Shown: piece after piece, positions 55,491 to 64,000 of the stretch
Layout: each line of letters opens with the position of its first letter
How positions within the stretch are numbered: position 1 is the stretch's first letter
Origin: Massilia antarctica
GTDB lineage: Bacteria > Pseudomonadota > Gammaproteobacteria > Burkholderiales > Burkholderiaceae_D
Reading direction: 5' to 3'
DNA: 64,000 nt
Assembly (NCBI RefSeq): GCF_015689335.1
Contig: NZ_CP065053.1
Location: 5,394,001 to 5,458,000, forward strand
Made by a program: the position numbers and the translations under genes
The notes under the pieces: generated by a model
The model's database searches: none
What the model was told of the DNA's origin: nothing
Seen by the model: the letters and a program-made list of their open reading frames with translations, nothing else

Positions 55491-57728
55491 TCAGGTCGCA
55501 CCGAAGGCGATGAAGCTGAAGGCGGTATCCTGCACGTCGGGATCGTCGTTCCCGGTGATGTCGCGCGTGTGGACCTGGAAGCTGACTGCATTGACGGCGC
55601 GCAGGGTCAGCACGTTATCGTCGTTGATCGAGTCGATCGGCGTGGCGACCACGATCGGCGGACCGTTGAAGGGCGGAGCGAAGATGACGATGTAGTCGCC
55701 GGTCGCGGTACGGCTGGCGACAAAGCCGCTGCCGATGCCGGCCCCATTCGCGCCGACCTGGCCGATCACCGCGCGCAGCGGCAGGTTGGCGCCGACCGCG
55801 AACAGGTTCGGCATCGCGCCGAACAGGATATTGCCCTGTACTTCGAGCTTCTGGCTGGCCGGCACCCTGCCCACGCCGACATTGCCGTCGCCCGCCAGCG
55901 CATTCATCACGATATGGCGGTCGGGCGGGCCGCCGGGGTGGGTGCTGCGCAGGTGCAGGTCGGACGTTTCGGTCTGCAGGTCCACCGCGCTGCCGTCGGT
56001 GCGCATGTCCAGCACGCGCGCGCCGGGGATCCCGGTCACATTTTGCAGCCTGAGCCTGGCGCCATGGATGTGCACCCGGGTTTGCGGATCGACGGTGCCG
56101 ACGCCGATGTTGCCTCCCGCCTGCAGGAACAGCCGACCTTCCTGGGCGCCGGTCTCGCCGAAGTTGAGGTGTTTGCCGCCGCCGCCCGCGCGCAGGTTCA
56201 GATGCCATTTGGTGGCGCCGCCGGTGTCCTCCAGGCTGATCAGATCCTCCACACCGGGGGCGCCTTGCTGGGCACGCACGGCAAGGGGACTGAGCGGGGC
56301 GGTGGCGCCGATCCCGACCCGCCGCTCCGCTGTCGCATACAGCACGCCTTCCCACGGCTGGTTGCCGAAGCGGTGGGCGAGCTTGAGCGCGCCCGCTGGC
56401 TGGCTGCCCAGTTGCATGATCCATTTGTGGGCGCCGACGTCGGCGCCACCCTCGAAGCGGATGGTGGGCTGGGTGCCCGCCAGGCGCAGCGCGCCATCGT
56501 CCTTGCCGTCCCAGTCGCCCTTCACTTCGAGGGCGGCGTGCGGGGTGTCGGTGTTGACGCCTGCGCGCCCCTCGTCGTCGTTGCCGTCCACGCCGCTCTG
56601 CACCACAAGCCGCGGCGCGATGCCGCTGACCCCGGCGACGGTCTGCTCCGGGCCGACATACAGCTTGTTGTTCTTCTGCGTGCTGGCGCCGATGGCGACA
56701 CGCAACTGGCGCTTGCCGTCGTCGCTGGGGCTGTCGTCGCCGGCGCGGGCCAGATACAGCGGCGTGCCGCGCGCTTCGCCGTCGGCGTCGCGCAGGTGCA
56801 GCTTGCCGCCATTGATCTTGGCGTCGCCGCCCACCCGCAGATTGCCTTCGACCCAGACCAGGTCCGAGCGGTAGGTGAGCGCCTTCTCCGGATTGCCGAG
56901 CAGCCGCGCGTAGCGGTGCAGCGCGGCGGGGTCTTCGAAACGGTCGTGCAGGACAATGGCGCCATCGGCGGCCTCGATGCGCTCGGCCACCGCGCCGATA
57001 TGCCGGCGCAAGGCGCGGATGCGGCCATCGGCATGCTGGTCCTCCTTCAGTGCGCGCCTGGCGAAATAGCCGAGCGCGTCCTGGCGGGCGATCCAGCGCA
57101 CATAGCCGACCGGCAGCAGCCAGCGCGGCGGCTTGCCGGCTCCGGGAAAGCTCTGGTGCGGCACCGCGCCGTCCCATAAGGTGCCGGCGGCCGGGTCGAA
57201 GCCGGTCAGCGCGTCCTGCGCCGGCATGCTTTGGGTGCCGATGGTGACCGGTGCGCGCTGCTCGCCCGGAGCCTGCTTGCCGATGACGAAGCGGAAAGCG
57301 GCGCCGATGCGGGCGTTCTGGTCGTCGCCGGCGCAGGTTTCGAAGCCGGGCGGCGCATTCTTGCCGGCCACTTCATCGTAGGCGAGCCAGACCGGCACCA
57401 GGCGGCCGCCGCCGCCGGGGGCGTCCAGGGTCGTGTGGAACGCTATCTCGGCGAACAGCGATTCGGCCAGCCGGGTGGGCCGAATCACCGCCAGCGGCCG
57501 GCCGAAACCGTCCCAGCCGAAGCCGGGCTGCAGCACCACCTCGACCCGGTCCGGCGCCCCCGGCGCGTCGCGCTCGGTGAGCCCGAGCCCGAGCGCGATG
57601 CCCCAGGTGTGCGGGCCCAGGGCATGGCGCGCGTCGCCCGTGCGCAGGTAGTCGATGATCGCCGTGAGGTCGTCGGCCGACAGGAACTGGCCCTCGAAAA
57701 AACGCGGCCGTTGGTCTTGCATGTCCAT
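55491..57728 (-). CDS. eCIS tail-fibre-like protein with shared N-terminal module
   Basis: ATG 57728 follows AGGAGAG. 745 residues. The N-terminus RPRFFEGQFLSADDLTAIID and HTWGIALGLGL is a version of the module found in the two preceding genes. The middle has tail-fibre style beta repeats (VEGNLRVGGDAKINGGKLHL, NIGVGTVDPQTRVHIHG, NVGVGRVPASQKLEVQG). The last 100 residues (GSGFVASRTATGDYIVIFAP ... VSFQVHTRDITG ... FSFIAFGA) resemble a phage tail-fibre C-terminal binding domain. It probably gives the particle target recognition. The rotation into three paralogous N-termini suggests all three dock at the same baseplate site. Confidence 0.75.
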   Translation of the reverse strand: MDMQDQRPRFFEGQFLSADDLTAIIDYLRTGDARHALGPHTWGIALGLGLTERDAPGAPDRVEVVLQPGFGWDGFGRPLAVIRPTRLAESLFAEIAFHTTLDAPGGGGRLVPVWLAYDEVAGKNAPPGFETCAGDDQNARIGAAFRFVIGKQAPGEQRAPVTIGTQSMPAQDALTGFDPAAGTLWDGAVPHQSFPGAGKPPRWLLPVGYVRWIARQDALGYFARRALKEDQHADGRIRALRRHIGAVAERIEAADGAIVLHDRFEDPAALHRYARLLGNPEKALTYRSDLVWVEGNLRVGGDAKINGGKLHLRDADGEARGTPLYLARAGDDSPSDDGKRQLRVAIGASTQKNNKLYVGPEQTVAGVSGIAPRLVVQSGVDGNDDEGRAGVNTDTPHAALEVKGDWDGKDDGALRLAGTQPTIRFEGGADVGAHKWIMQLGSQPAGALKLAHRFGNQPWEGVLYATAERRVGIGATAPLSPLAVRAQQGAPGVEDLISLEDTGGATKWHLNLRAGGGGKHLNFGETGAQEGRLFLQAGGNIGVGTVDPQTRVHIHGARLRLQNVTGIPGARVLDMRTDGSAVDLQTETSDLHLRSTHPGGPPDRHIVMNALAGDGNVGVGRVPASQKLEVQGNILFGAMPNLFAVGANLPLRAVIGQVGANGAGIGSGFVASRTATGDYIVIFAPPFNGPPIVVATPIDSINDDNVLTLRAVNAVSFQVHTRDITGNDDPDVQDTAFSFIAFGAT

Positions 57729-57737
57729 GAGGCTCTC

Positions 57738-59657
57738 CTATTTGCGCTTCTTGGCCGGCGCCGCCGGCGCTTTGTCGCCTTGCGCATGGCGGAGCAGCTC
57801 CTCGATCTGCTTCTGCTGCGCGGCGATCTGCTCCTGCTGGGCCGCGGCGGTGCGGTTCAGCGCGTCCACCTTCTGGCCCAGCGCGGTGACGCCGGACAGG
57901 CCGCTGCCGCCCGCCAGCGGCGCCAGCGCCGAGGCATCGGCCAGGCGCGCCAGCAGTGCCGCCCAGGCCGGGTGGGTGCTGGAGGTCGCCCCCTGCGCGC
58001 GCAAGGTGTCGAAATCGCGCAGCATGAAGGCCAGCATGTCCGGCGCGGCCAGCGCGGCCAGCAGCGGATCGCCCTGCGGCTCGGCCGCGGCCGGCGTTGC
58101 CGCCATGCCCGGCGCGGCGCCAGCGGCCCGCATCGCGAAATCGAAGCCCGGCGCCGCCGTCTGCGCGCTGCCTTTCAAGCCGAGGAAGGCCGTGCCGAAC
58201 ATCAGCATCAGCATGTTGTAGCTGCCCCGGTCGCGCTCGTCGCCGCAGCAGAGCTTGGCGATCCACTGGCGCAACAAGCCCCACGGCAGCCAGGAAAACC
58301 AGTACATCACCGTGCGCCAGGTGATCAGCAGCTTGCGCGCCTCCCAGTTGCAGATCTCGCCGACGCGGCAACTGCTGCCGCCGACCGTGATCACCGCCAG
58401 CGGCACGCAGTTGTCGGGCGCGCTCTGGGGGCAGGCCGGCAGCAGCGCCGAGCAGAAGCACTCGGAGACGATCTCGAGCCAGCTCAGTTCGAGCGCATGG
58501 ACGCGCTGGCCGAGCTCGGCTTGCTGCGCCTGCGTGAGCTGGCGCATTTCGCCGAGTCCGCGCACCCAGGCTTTCGCATCCTCGTGCTGGGTGGCGATCC
58601 GGCCGACGAAGGCGCAGCGGTGCAGCGCGAAATCGGCCGCGAATTCCTGCAAGGCGCCGGCGTAGTCGGTGTAGACGCCGAGCGCGGCGACATTGTCGAG
58701 CGGCTTGCCTTCGCGGATCTCGCTCCTCAGTTGCATCGCGCGCGTGATGCAGCACAACACGCGCTCCAGCAGCGGGCCGAAGCGCGCCCGGTTGGCGTAC
58801 ATCCAGGCCCACAGCAGGTTGGCGCTGCTGCTGTTTCCGGCCGGGTCCCGCTGCTGGCCGAGCTCGGGGATGGTCAGCGCTTTCGGCGCCGGGTAGGCGA
58901 CGAAGCGGTAGCCCTCGCAGATCTGGGTCGGTTCGCACTGCGGGTTGGCGGCCTTGTTGCGGCCGGCACCGGCCCTGGCGGGGGCGCCGCAGCTGCAGGT
59001 GCCGGCCTTGGCCGAGCCGCCGCAAGCGCAGGATCCGCCGCCGTTCGCGCCGCAGCCGCAGGCGCCCGACCCGCCGCAGCCGCAGCGCGGGCCGCAAGCC
59101 GTGTCGCCCATGCCTAGCTGGGCGGTGATGCCGCGCACCGGCCGCTCGTCATAGCAGATCGCCAGCACCCAGCGCCGCGCCCGACCCGAGCAGTCCTCGG
59201 GCGCCAGGTCGTACGGTGTGTCGCAGACCGGGCTGCGTGCCGGGGCGCACTGGCTGACAAGCTTGCAGATGTCGACCGACTGCTCGGCGCAGACGACGAT
59301 GTCGTCGCCGCAGGGCGCGAGGGCATAGCCGCTGCGCACCAGCACATGGCCGGCGTTGCACGGGTCGCAGACCACCTCCAGCCCGCAGGCCACGCCCCAG
59401 CCGTGCAGGTAGCGGTTGTGCAAGCGGTTCTTGTCGACCACGTATTGTTCGAGCCGGTTCAGGTCGACGTCGGTCAATAGCTGGCCGGGAAAGAAGCGCG
59501 GCCGGCACAGGCATGTGAGGCCGCCGCACGCCGGGCAGCGCGGGGTGCAGTCGTCGGCGCAGGGATCGGTGCGCTGGCGCGGCTTGGCCTTGGCCTGGGT
59601 CCACGGATTGTCCGCTTCGAGCCGGGTGTAGGCGTCGTAACTGATGTCATGCGACAT
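57738..59657 (-). CDS. eCIS baseplate-associated protein with Cys/Gly-rich insertion
   Basis: ATG 59657 has GGGAGA upstream. 639 residues. The shared module reads RFFPGQLLTDVDLNRLEQYV and HNRYLHGWGVACGLEVV (about residues 53-97). Many Cys residues occur near it (CADDCTPRCPACGGLTCLC). At about residues 188-236 there is a Cys/Gly-rich stretch with motifs such as CGPRCGCGG and GTCSCGAPARAG. The rest is helical with a Trp-rich hydrophobic part (YWFSWLPWGLLRQWIAKLCC) and a C-terminal coiled coil ending in a Lys-rich tail. Proteins with this N-terminal block occur in eCIS clusters in my memory, without a fixed name. Disulfide or metal binding is inferred. Confidence 0.65.
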   Translation of the reverse strand: MSHDISYDAYTRLEADNPWTQAKAKPRQRTDPCADDCTPRCPACGGLTCLCRPRFFPGQLLTDVDLNRLEQYVVDKNRLHNRYLHGWGVACGLEVVCDPCNAGHVLVRSGYALAPCGDDIVVCAEQSVDICKLVSQCAPARSPVCDTPYDLAPEDCSGRARRWVLAICYDERPVRGITAQLGMGDTACGPRCGCGGSGACGCGANGGGSCACGGSAKAGTCSCGAPARAGAGRNKAANPQCEPTQICEGYRFVAYPAPKALTIPELGQQRDPAGNSSSANLLWAWMYANRARFGPLLERVLCCITRAMQLRSEIREGKPLDNVAALGVYTDYAGALQEFAADFALHRCAFVGRIATQHEDAKAWVRGLGEMRQLTQAQQAELGQRVHALELSWLEIVSECFCSALLPACPQSAPDNCVPLAVITVGGSSCRVGEICNWEARKLLITWRTVMYWFSWLPWGLLRQWIAKLCCGDERDRGSYNMLMLMFGTAFLGLKGSAQTAAPGFDFAMRAAGAAPGMAATPAAAEPQGDPLLAALAAPDMLAFMLRDFDTLRAQGATSSTHPAWAALLARLADASALAPLAGGSGLSGVTALGQKVDALNRTAAAQQEQIAAQQKQIEELLRHAQGDKAPAAPAKKRK

Positions 59658-59678
59658 GTGGGTTCTCCCTCGGTGCGG

Positions 59679-62495
59679 TCAGATGATGAGCAGGCGGTCG
59701 GTCAGCAAGGTCAGGTCGCGCTCGTCGAGCTTGAGCCGCTTCTGCAAGTCCTCGACGCCGGCGAACGGCGCGCGCGCGCGTTCGGCCATGAAGCGCTTGG
59801 CCAGCGCAGCCTGGATGCCGGGCACGGCGCCGAGCTGTTCGGCGCTGACCAGGTTGGCGCTGGGCGGCATGGCGTTGCCCGCGGCCATGAAACCCTGGGC
59901 CATCGACGCCCCGCCCAGCGCCCGCAAGCCGTGGGCGAGGTCGGTCTCGCCCAGGCGGTCCAGCGCGCTGACCGTGATCCAGCTCTCGAAGGTGCCGCCC
60001 TGGGTCAGGTTGCCGGACGGGTTGCGGCCGCCAAGGATGGGCCCGCCGCGCACTTCGTTCAGGCCAACCCGGCCGCCGATGTTGTCGCCGTCGATCACGC
60101 CGGTTTGCAGGATGCGGCCGGCGGCATCGGTGACACCGGCGAACGCGCTCTTGAACTCGATACAGATCTGCGGCTCCTCGACCTGCTGTTCGACCGGCAA
60201 GGGGTTGCTCTGGTTGGCAAGGCGCGCCATCAAGCCGGCCAGTGCCAGGTAGGTATAGCCGTAGCCGCGCGTGTTGCCAATGCGGAAGAACTCCCTGCGC
60301 AGGATGAAGCTGACCGCACAGTTGGCCGTCTCGTTGGTGTGCGGCGTGATGAGCGGGCCGGGCACCTCGACGATGTCGCCGTAGAGCTTGAAATCGAGCG
60401 GCATGTAGAAGCCGGGCGAGAGCCAGGGGCGCTGCGTGCTGTTGAGCGGCGGCGTGCCGATCGGCAAGGCCAGCGGCGCTTCGATCCGCAGCTTGAATAG
60501 CTGGCGCCACCAGCGCGGATTGGTCGTCACCCCCCGGTTGAAATACAGGGTGAACAGCGGCACGCCGGCGCCCGCCTCGACGCCCTGGGCAATCCGCTTG
60601 CGCGCGTCGTCCAGGTCCGTGATGCCGCTGTACAGGGTATCGAGGGCTTGCAGACCGACCATGCCGCCGTGCGCCCACCCGATGTCGATGATCTTGGGCA
60701 GGTTGGCGTCCAGTCCCAGGCCGTCCACGCCATCGCGCCCGGGGCGGCCGTCGCTACCGTCGCGCCCCGCGGTGTTCTTGAGCTGCAGGCATTCCAGCCA
60801 GGCTTGCAAGGTGGCGCTGCTCGCCAGCACGCGGCGGCCGCGGCGGTTGTCGATGCGGACGATCTGCCTGGCGCGGTCGTCGTCTTGCGCCGGCAAGTCC
60901 AGCATCTGCAGCGGCGCCAGATAGTTGGCCAGGGTGGCCAGCACCACGCAGTCCGGCGTGTCGCAGCCGCCGCAGCCGTCCATTTGACGGCACAGGAGGC
61001 TGGCGCAGTCGCCCTGCGCGAGTTGGGTGGGGTCGAGCAGGCTGGCCTGGCCGTCGGCCTCGACCAGCACGATGCGGCGCGCACCGCTGCCGGCGCGCCG
61101 CGCCGCGCTGAGCAGCGGCGGCAGGGTCGCCAGCGCGGCCGCTTGCACATGGCCGTGTCCCGCTTCCTCCTCGTAGACGGTGAGCCAGGGCGCGCTGCCG
61201 CTGCTGGCATGCAGGAACAGCGGGGGGTGCGCCAGGTCGAGCGTTGCCGCCAGGGTGGCCGCGCTGCGGTTGACCAGGTAGACCCGGCGTTCGTCGCCGC
61301 TCGCCACCGCCAGCATGGCATCGGCGCCGCGCACGAAGGGCGCCAGCGCGTTCGGCCTGGCGCCGGCGGGCAGGCCGGCCAGCGCGGCGACGCTGCCGGC
61401 GGCGCAATCGATGACCTGCACCACGCCGCCCGCGCCGATGGTGAAGCCGAAGGCGCCGTCCTCGCTCGCGCAAAACGACGCGCTGCCGGCGGGGACGGCG
61501 ATGGGCGTGCCGCTCGCGGCATCCTGGATGCCGGCGCTAGCGTCCTCGGCCCACAGGTAAAGCTGGCCAGCGCTGCGGTCGAGCACCAGCAGGCGGCGCG
61601 CGGCGGCGCTGCCGCTGGCGGCGGCGAAGGTGCTGTTGGCGCTGGTGCCTGGCACGGTGCGCACCGTGCCGGCCACCAGCGGCGCCACCTCGGCGCCGTC
61701 GGCGCTCAGGTAGACATGGATTTCGCACAAGGTGCCGGGCGCGACCGGATCGGTGACGACAAACAAGCGCACGCCGTCCGGCGCCATCGCCAGCGCGCGG
61801 GCCGGCGCCGGCAGGTCCAGGCTGAGCAGGCTGCGGTGGGCCGGGTCGAGCACCCAGGCGTGGCGGGCATTGCCGGGATCGATCAGCGCCACCTTGCCGG
61901 CGGCGCTAGCGCGCATCAGGCCCGTGACTCCGTGCAGGTCGCTCAGGACGAAGGCGCCGAGCGCCGCGCCGGCCGCGCCGTCGAAGGAGAGCGGCGGGTC
62001 GACCAGCACGTCGTAGCTGAACGATTCGAGGATACGGTTGGGCGCGCACTGGGTGTCGTCGCAGCCGCACTCGTCATACAGCACCGGCACTTCCTCGGTC
62101 GGGCATTCGCGGTAGCAGAGCGCGACCTGCAGGGCATGCAGCAGGCCGTCGGCGGTCTTTTGCCTGACCTCCGGGTGCTGGCCGAGGTCGAGGATTTCCT
62201 GGCGGGTGAGCAGGATTTCGCGGCCACAGCAATCGAGCGCGCTGCCCGGGTCGACCAGCACATAGCGGCTGCGGCAATCCGGCGAGGGGTGCTGGCGCAC
62301 GCGCAGTCCGCAGACCACGCCCCAGCCATGCAGGCGCAGGTTGTGGTGGCGCATCTTCTCGGCCTGATAGCGCGATTCCGTGATGAATTCGCCGGCGCCC
62401 ATCATCTTGCCGGTGAAGAAGTGGTTGCGGACGAAGGGATCGAACTCGCACTCGGTGCAGGTTTGATGGTCCGGATGATCCTGCTGGCAACCCAT
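59679..62495 (-). CDS. eCIS-associated multidomain protein: shared module, propeller-like, collagen-like and HhH-like parts
   Basis: Start chosen at ATG 62495 (MGCQQDHPDHQTCTECEFDP), with AAGGA eight bases upstream; the frame runs on upstream only as a shadow. 938 residues. The module FVRNHFFTGKMMGAGEFITE ... LRLHGWGVVCGLRV lies at about residues 22-70. Residues about 190-470 have repeated blades such as ARALAMAPDGVRLFVVTD, like a beta-propeller. A collagen-like GRDGSDGRPGRDGVDGLG lies at about 576-594. A beta-rich domain follows. The C-terminus ANLVSAEQLGAVPGIQAALA ... PFAGVEDLQKRL fits the ComEA-type helix-hairpin-helix pattern. It is probably a baseplate or spike-side structural protein. 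Confidence 0.65.
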   Translation of the reverse strand: MGCQQDHPDHQTCTECEFDPFVRNHFFTGKMMGAGEFITESRYQAEKMRHHNLRLHGWGVVCGLRVRQHPSPDCRSRYVLVDPGSALDCCGREILLTRQEILDLGQHPEVRQKTADGLLHALQVALCYRECPTEEVPVLYDECGCDDTQCAPNRILESFSYDVLVDPPLSFDGAAGAALGAFVLSDLHGVTGLMRASAAGKVALIDPGNARHAWVLDPAHRSLLSLDLPAPARALAMAPDGVRLFVVTDPVAPGTLCEIHVYLSADGAEVAPLVAGTVRTVPGTSANSTFAAASGSAAARRLLVLDRSAGQLYLWAEDASAGIQDAASGTPIAVPAGSASFCASEDGAFGFTIGAGGVVQVIDCAAGSVAALAGLPAGARPNALAPFVRGADAMLAVASGDERRVYLVNRSAATLAATLDLAHPPLFLHASSGSAPWLTVYEEEAGHGHVQAAALATLPPLLSAARRAGSGARRIVLVEADGQASLLDPTQLAQGDCASLLCRQMDGCGGCDTPDCVVLATLANYLAPLQMLDLPAQDDDRARQIVRIDNRRGRRVLASSATLQAWLECLQLKNTAGRDGSDGRPGRDGVDGLGLDANLPKIIDIGWAHGGMVGLQALDTLYSGITDLDDARKRIAQGVEAGAGVPLFTLYFNRGVTTNPRWWRQLFKLRIEAPLALPIGTPPLNSTQRPWLSPGFYMPLDFKLYGDIVEVPGPLITPHTNETANCAVSFILRREFFRIGNTRGYGYTYLALAGLMARLANQSNPLPVEQQVEEPQICIEFKSAFAGVTDAAGRILQTGVIDGDNIGGRVGLNEVRGGPILGGRNPSGNLTQGGTFESWITVSALDRLGETDLAHGLRALGGASMAQGFMAAGNAMPPSANLVSAEQLGAVPGIQAALAKRFMAERARAPFAGVEDLQKRLKLDERDLTLLTDRLLII

Positions 62496-62506
62496 GGTAG
62501 ATCCTT

Positions 62507-64000
62507 TCACAGAAAACTGGTCTCTGGCGCGTGGCGGCCACTCAGTACCGTTGCTTGCCTCAACACCGCCTGGTTCAGCCGCACGCCGCAGGGCGTCCTG
62601 GCGATCACGCTGTCGAGCCCGATCATCGCTTGCACGCCGACCCGAAAGCGCGGCTCGACATACCGGATGTCGGCCTGGGTATGGGCCGGCGTTTCCTGCG
62701 CCAGCAGCTGTTCCAGCGCGCGCCGTTCGGTCGGCATGGCGCGGATGCGGGCGGGGACGAACACGCTGAATCGATGCGCCTGCACGTGAAACGGGTCGCG
62801 CAGCGGGTCGGGCACGCGGTTGAGCGTGGTGACCGCGATCTGGGCGTTGCCGCTGGGCGGCTGGCCGGCGCCGGACAGCTCGGAACGGCCGACGATATTC
62901 TTCCCCCACAACACCGAATCGCTGCCCAGGCGGCCCTGGCCGGCATACAGCCAGCGGCGCAGCTTGACATGCTCGAGGATCAACGGCGGCGGGCAGGCCG
63001 GCAGGCAGGGCGGACATGGTGCGCAGTTGCGCGGCGCGGCCAGGCAACGCAGCTGTGGCCGCTCGGCCAGGCAGTGTCCGGCGTAGGCGCGGTCGAAGCC
63101 AAGCAGGAGCAGCAGCTGGCGCCGCAGGCCATCCGCGGTGCCGCGCTGGCAATACAGGCGGGCCGCCTGCTTCAGGTAGTGGCGGCGGCGCGCCAGCGGC
63201 CAGTCGCGCGACAGGGTGACGCCGATCCAGCCGGCCAGCCAGTCGAGGAAATCGGTCTGGCCCGGCATCGCCCCGGCCGGCGCGCTGAGCGGGTCGAGCA
63301 GCATTGCCTGGCGGTCGAGCCGGCCTTCGATCGAGCGCAATGTGGTGTCGAAGATGGCGCACAAGCGGTCGGTGAAATCGGCGCCAACCGGGTCGAAGCC
63401 GAACACACCCGGCAGGTAGCGGCGCAGGCTGATGCGCGGATATTCGACCAGCGCGGCCGACACGCAGGGCGTGGCGCGGCCATCGCCGCGCAAGCTCAGC
63501 TGCAGCCACAGGAAGCGGCCGGGCGGGCTCATGATCAGGCAGTCCCAGCCGCAGTCGGCGGGGGTGGCGCTGTCGCGCGGCGCCATGCTGCCGGCCACCA
63601 GCCGGGTGCACCAGGCGTGGTCGGGCAGCGAATCGACCTCGTCCGGCGTCAGTTCGATGGCGGCGCTGGCCGTGCGCACCTCGATGCTGCAGCCCGATGG
63701 GATCGCGCCGCGCAGCTCGATCCGGTGCCATTGGCAGCCGTCGATCGCGGCATCGAGCGCGGCCGAGAAATACTGGCCGCTGCGCTCGTAGCGCTCGCCG
63801 CCCAGCCGCTGTTCGGGCGGCACCGGCTGGCCGTGCAGATCGAACACGGACGGGCCGTCCACGCAATGCAGGTGCAGATGGCCGCGCAGGTCCACCTGCA
63901 GCGGGTTGGGCGGGAAGCCCTCGACCAGGTCGGCGCGCGCACGCGGCAACAGGTCGATGGCCTGGCCCTCGATGCGCAGCACGCGCGCGCCGCGGGCCAG
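62507..64000 (-). CDS. eCIS/phage tail protein I-like baseplate protein (5'-partial)
   Basis: The frame is open to the window edge (LARGARVLRIEGQ precedes the first internal GTG at 63982), so the start probably lies beyond base 64000. About 497 residues are visible. The region RYLPGVFGFDPVGADFTDRL ... LCAIFDTTLRSIEGRLDR ... TDFLDWLAGWIGVTLSRDWP ... ARLYCQRGTADGLRR is the typical tail protein I/TIGR02242-like block, found in baseplates of contractile phage tails and eCIS particles. A Pro/Cys-rich loop (CAPCPPCLPACPPP) and a C-terminal domain follow. It is the first visible gene of the minus-strand eCIS cluster; sheath, tube and other baseplate genes are expected outside the window. Confidence 0.8.
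   Translation of the reverse strand: MARGARVLRIEGQAIDLLPRARADLVEGFPPNPLQVDLRGHLHLHCVDGPSVFDLHGQPVPPEQRLGGERYERSGQYFSAALDAAIDGCQWHRIELRGAIPSGCSIEVRTASAAIELTPDEVDSLPDHAWCTRLVAGSMAPRDSATPADCGWDCLIMSPPGRFLWLQLSLRGDGRATPCVSAALVEYPRISLRRYLPGVFGFDPVGADFTDRLCAIFDTTLRSIEGRLDRQAMLLDPLSAPAGAMPGQTDFLDWLAGWIGVTLSRDWPLARRRHYLKQAARLYCQRGTADGLRRQLLLLLGFDRAYAGHCLAERPQLRCLAAPRNCAPCPPCLPACPPPLILEHVKLRRWLYAGQGRLGSDSVLWGKNIVGRSELSGAGQPPSGNAQIAVTTLNRVPDPLRDPFHVQAHRFSVFVPARIRAMPTERRALEQLLAQETPAHTQADIRYVEPRFRVGVQAMIGLDSVIARTPCGVRLNQAVLRQATVLSGRHAPETSFL

Noticed and set aside
1..64000. CRISPR arrays, tRNA or rRNA genes
   Set aside because: No regularly spaced direct repeats with unique spacers and no tRNA or rRNA-like segments were noticed by eye; intergenic space is very limited.

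Overview
This 64 kb window is GC-rich and reads as a chromosomal segment of a betaproteobacterium. An Oxalobacteraceae-type genome (Massilia/Duganella-like) is my inference, from the codon bias, a PEP-CTERM protein, a giant LysM-bearing RHS protein, flagellar-type genes and an extracellular contractile injection system (eCIS). No rRNA, tRNA or CRISPR array was seen.

Region 1 (1-15051) is the 3' part of a giant RHS/YD-repeat polymorphic toxin. It has more than 100 YD repeats, a beta-rich insert, a LysM domain, glycine-rich hydrophobic segments, a Hint domain and an AT-rich HNH-type nuclease tip. A probable immunity gene follows one base after its stop. Region 2 (15052-19600) holds a decayed transposase fragment, a small unknown protein, two short TPR proteins, a PEP-CTERM protein, a 128-residue unknown protein and a good sigma70-like promoter.

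Region 3 (19601-39816) is one long, tightly overlapping plus-strand operon: fliQ-fliR-flhB-flhA-flgF-flgG-flgA-flgH-flgI-flgB-flgC-fliE-fliF-(fliG-like)-fliH-fliI-fliJ-(fliK-like)-flgD-flgE-(fliM/sctQ-like)-fliN-fliO-fliP-(fliA-like). It encodes a full flagellar-type export gate and ATPase, MS ring, rod, P and L rings and hook. The parts that make a flagellum rotate or swim are missing or reduced. FliG has no room for its motor domain, FliM is cut down to a SctQ-like SpoA protein, FlgD is short and FlgH has no lipobox. There is no motAB, flagellin, cap, hook-filament junction gene or flgJ in the window. My best reading is a non-motile, flagellum-derived secretion or surface-appendage apparatus, bordered by TPR proteins that could be chaperones or regulators. 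This is the strongest candidate for an undescribed system.

Region 4 (39841-42866) contains a terminator, a 382-residue TPR protein, a 5'-truncated DUF2599-like gene fragment and a sigma54-type activator with a degenerate receiver domain.

Region 5 (42897-64000, all minus strand) is one end of an eCIS/phage-tail-like cluster that continues past the right edge. In transcription order it encodes a tail protein I-like baseplate protein (cut by the window edge), three consecutive proteins sharing an N-terminal module (one with propeller-like, collagen-like and helix-hairpin-helix segments, one with a Cys/Gly-rich loop, one tail-fibre-like), a possible tape-measure-like protein, an AAA+ ATPase, a DUF4157 protein with a nucleotidyltransferase-like C-terminus, an unknown protein, and a second DUF4157 protein with a possible PD-(D/E)XK-like segment. 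The two DUF4157 proteins are the probable cargo.

All functional calls come from reading motifs by eye. No database search was run.
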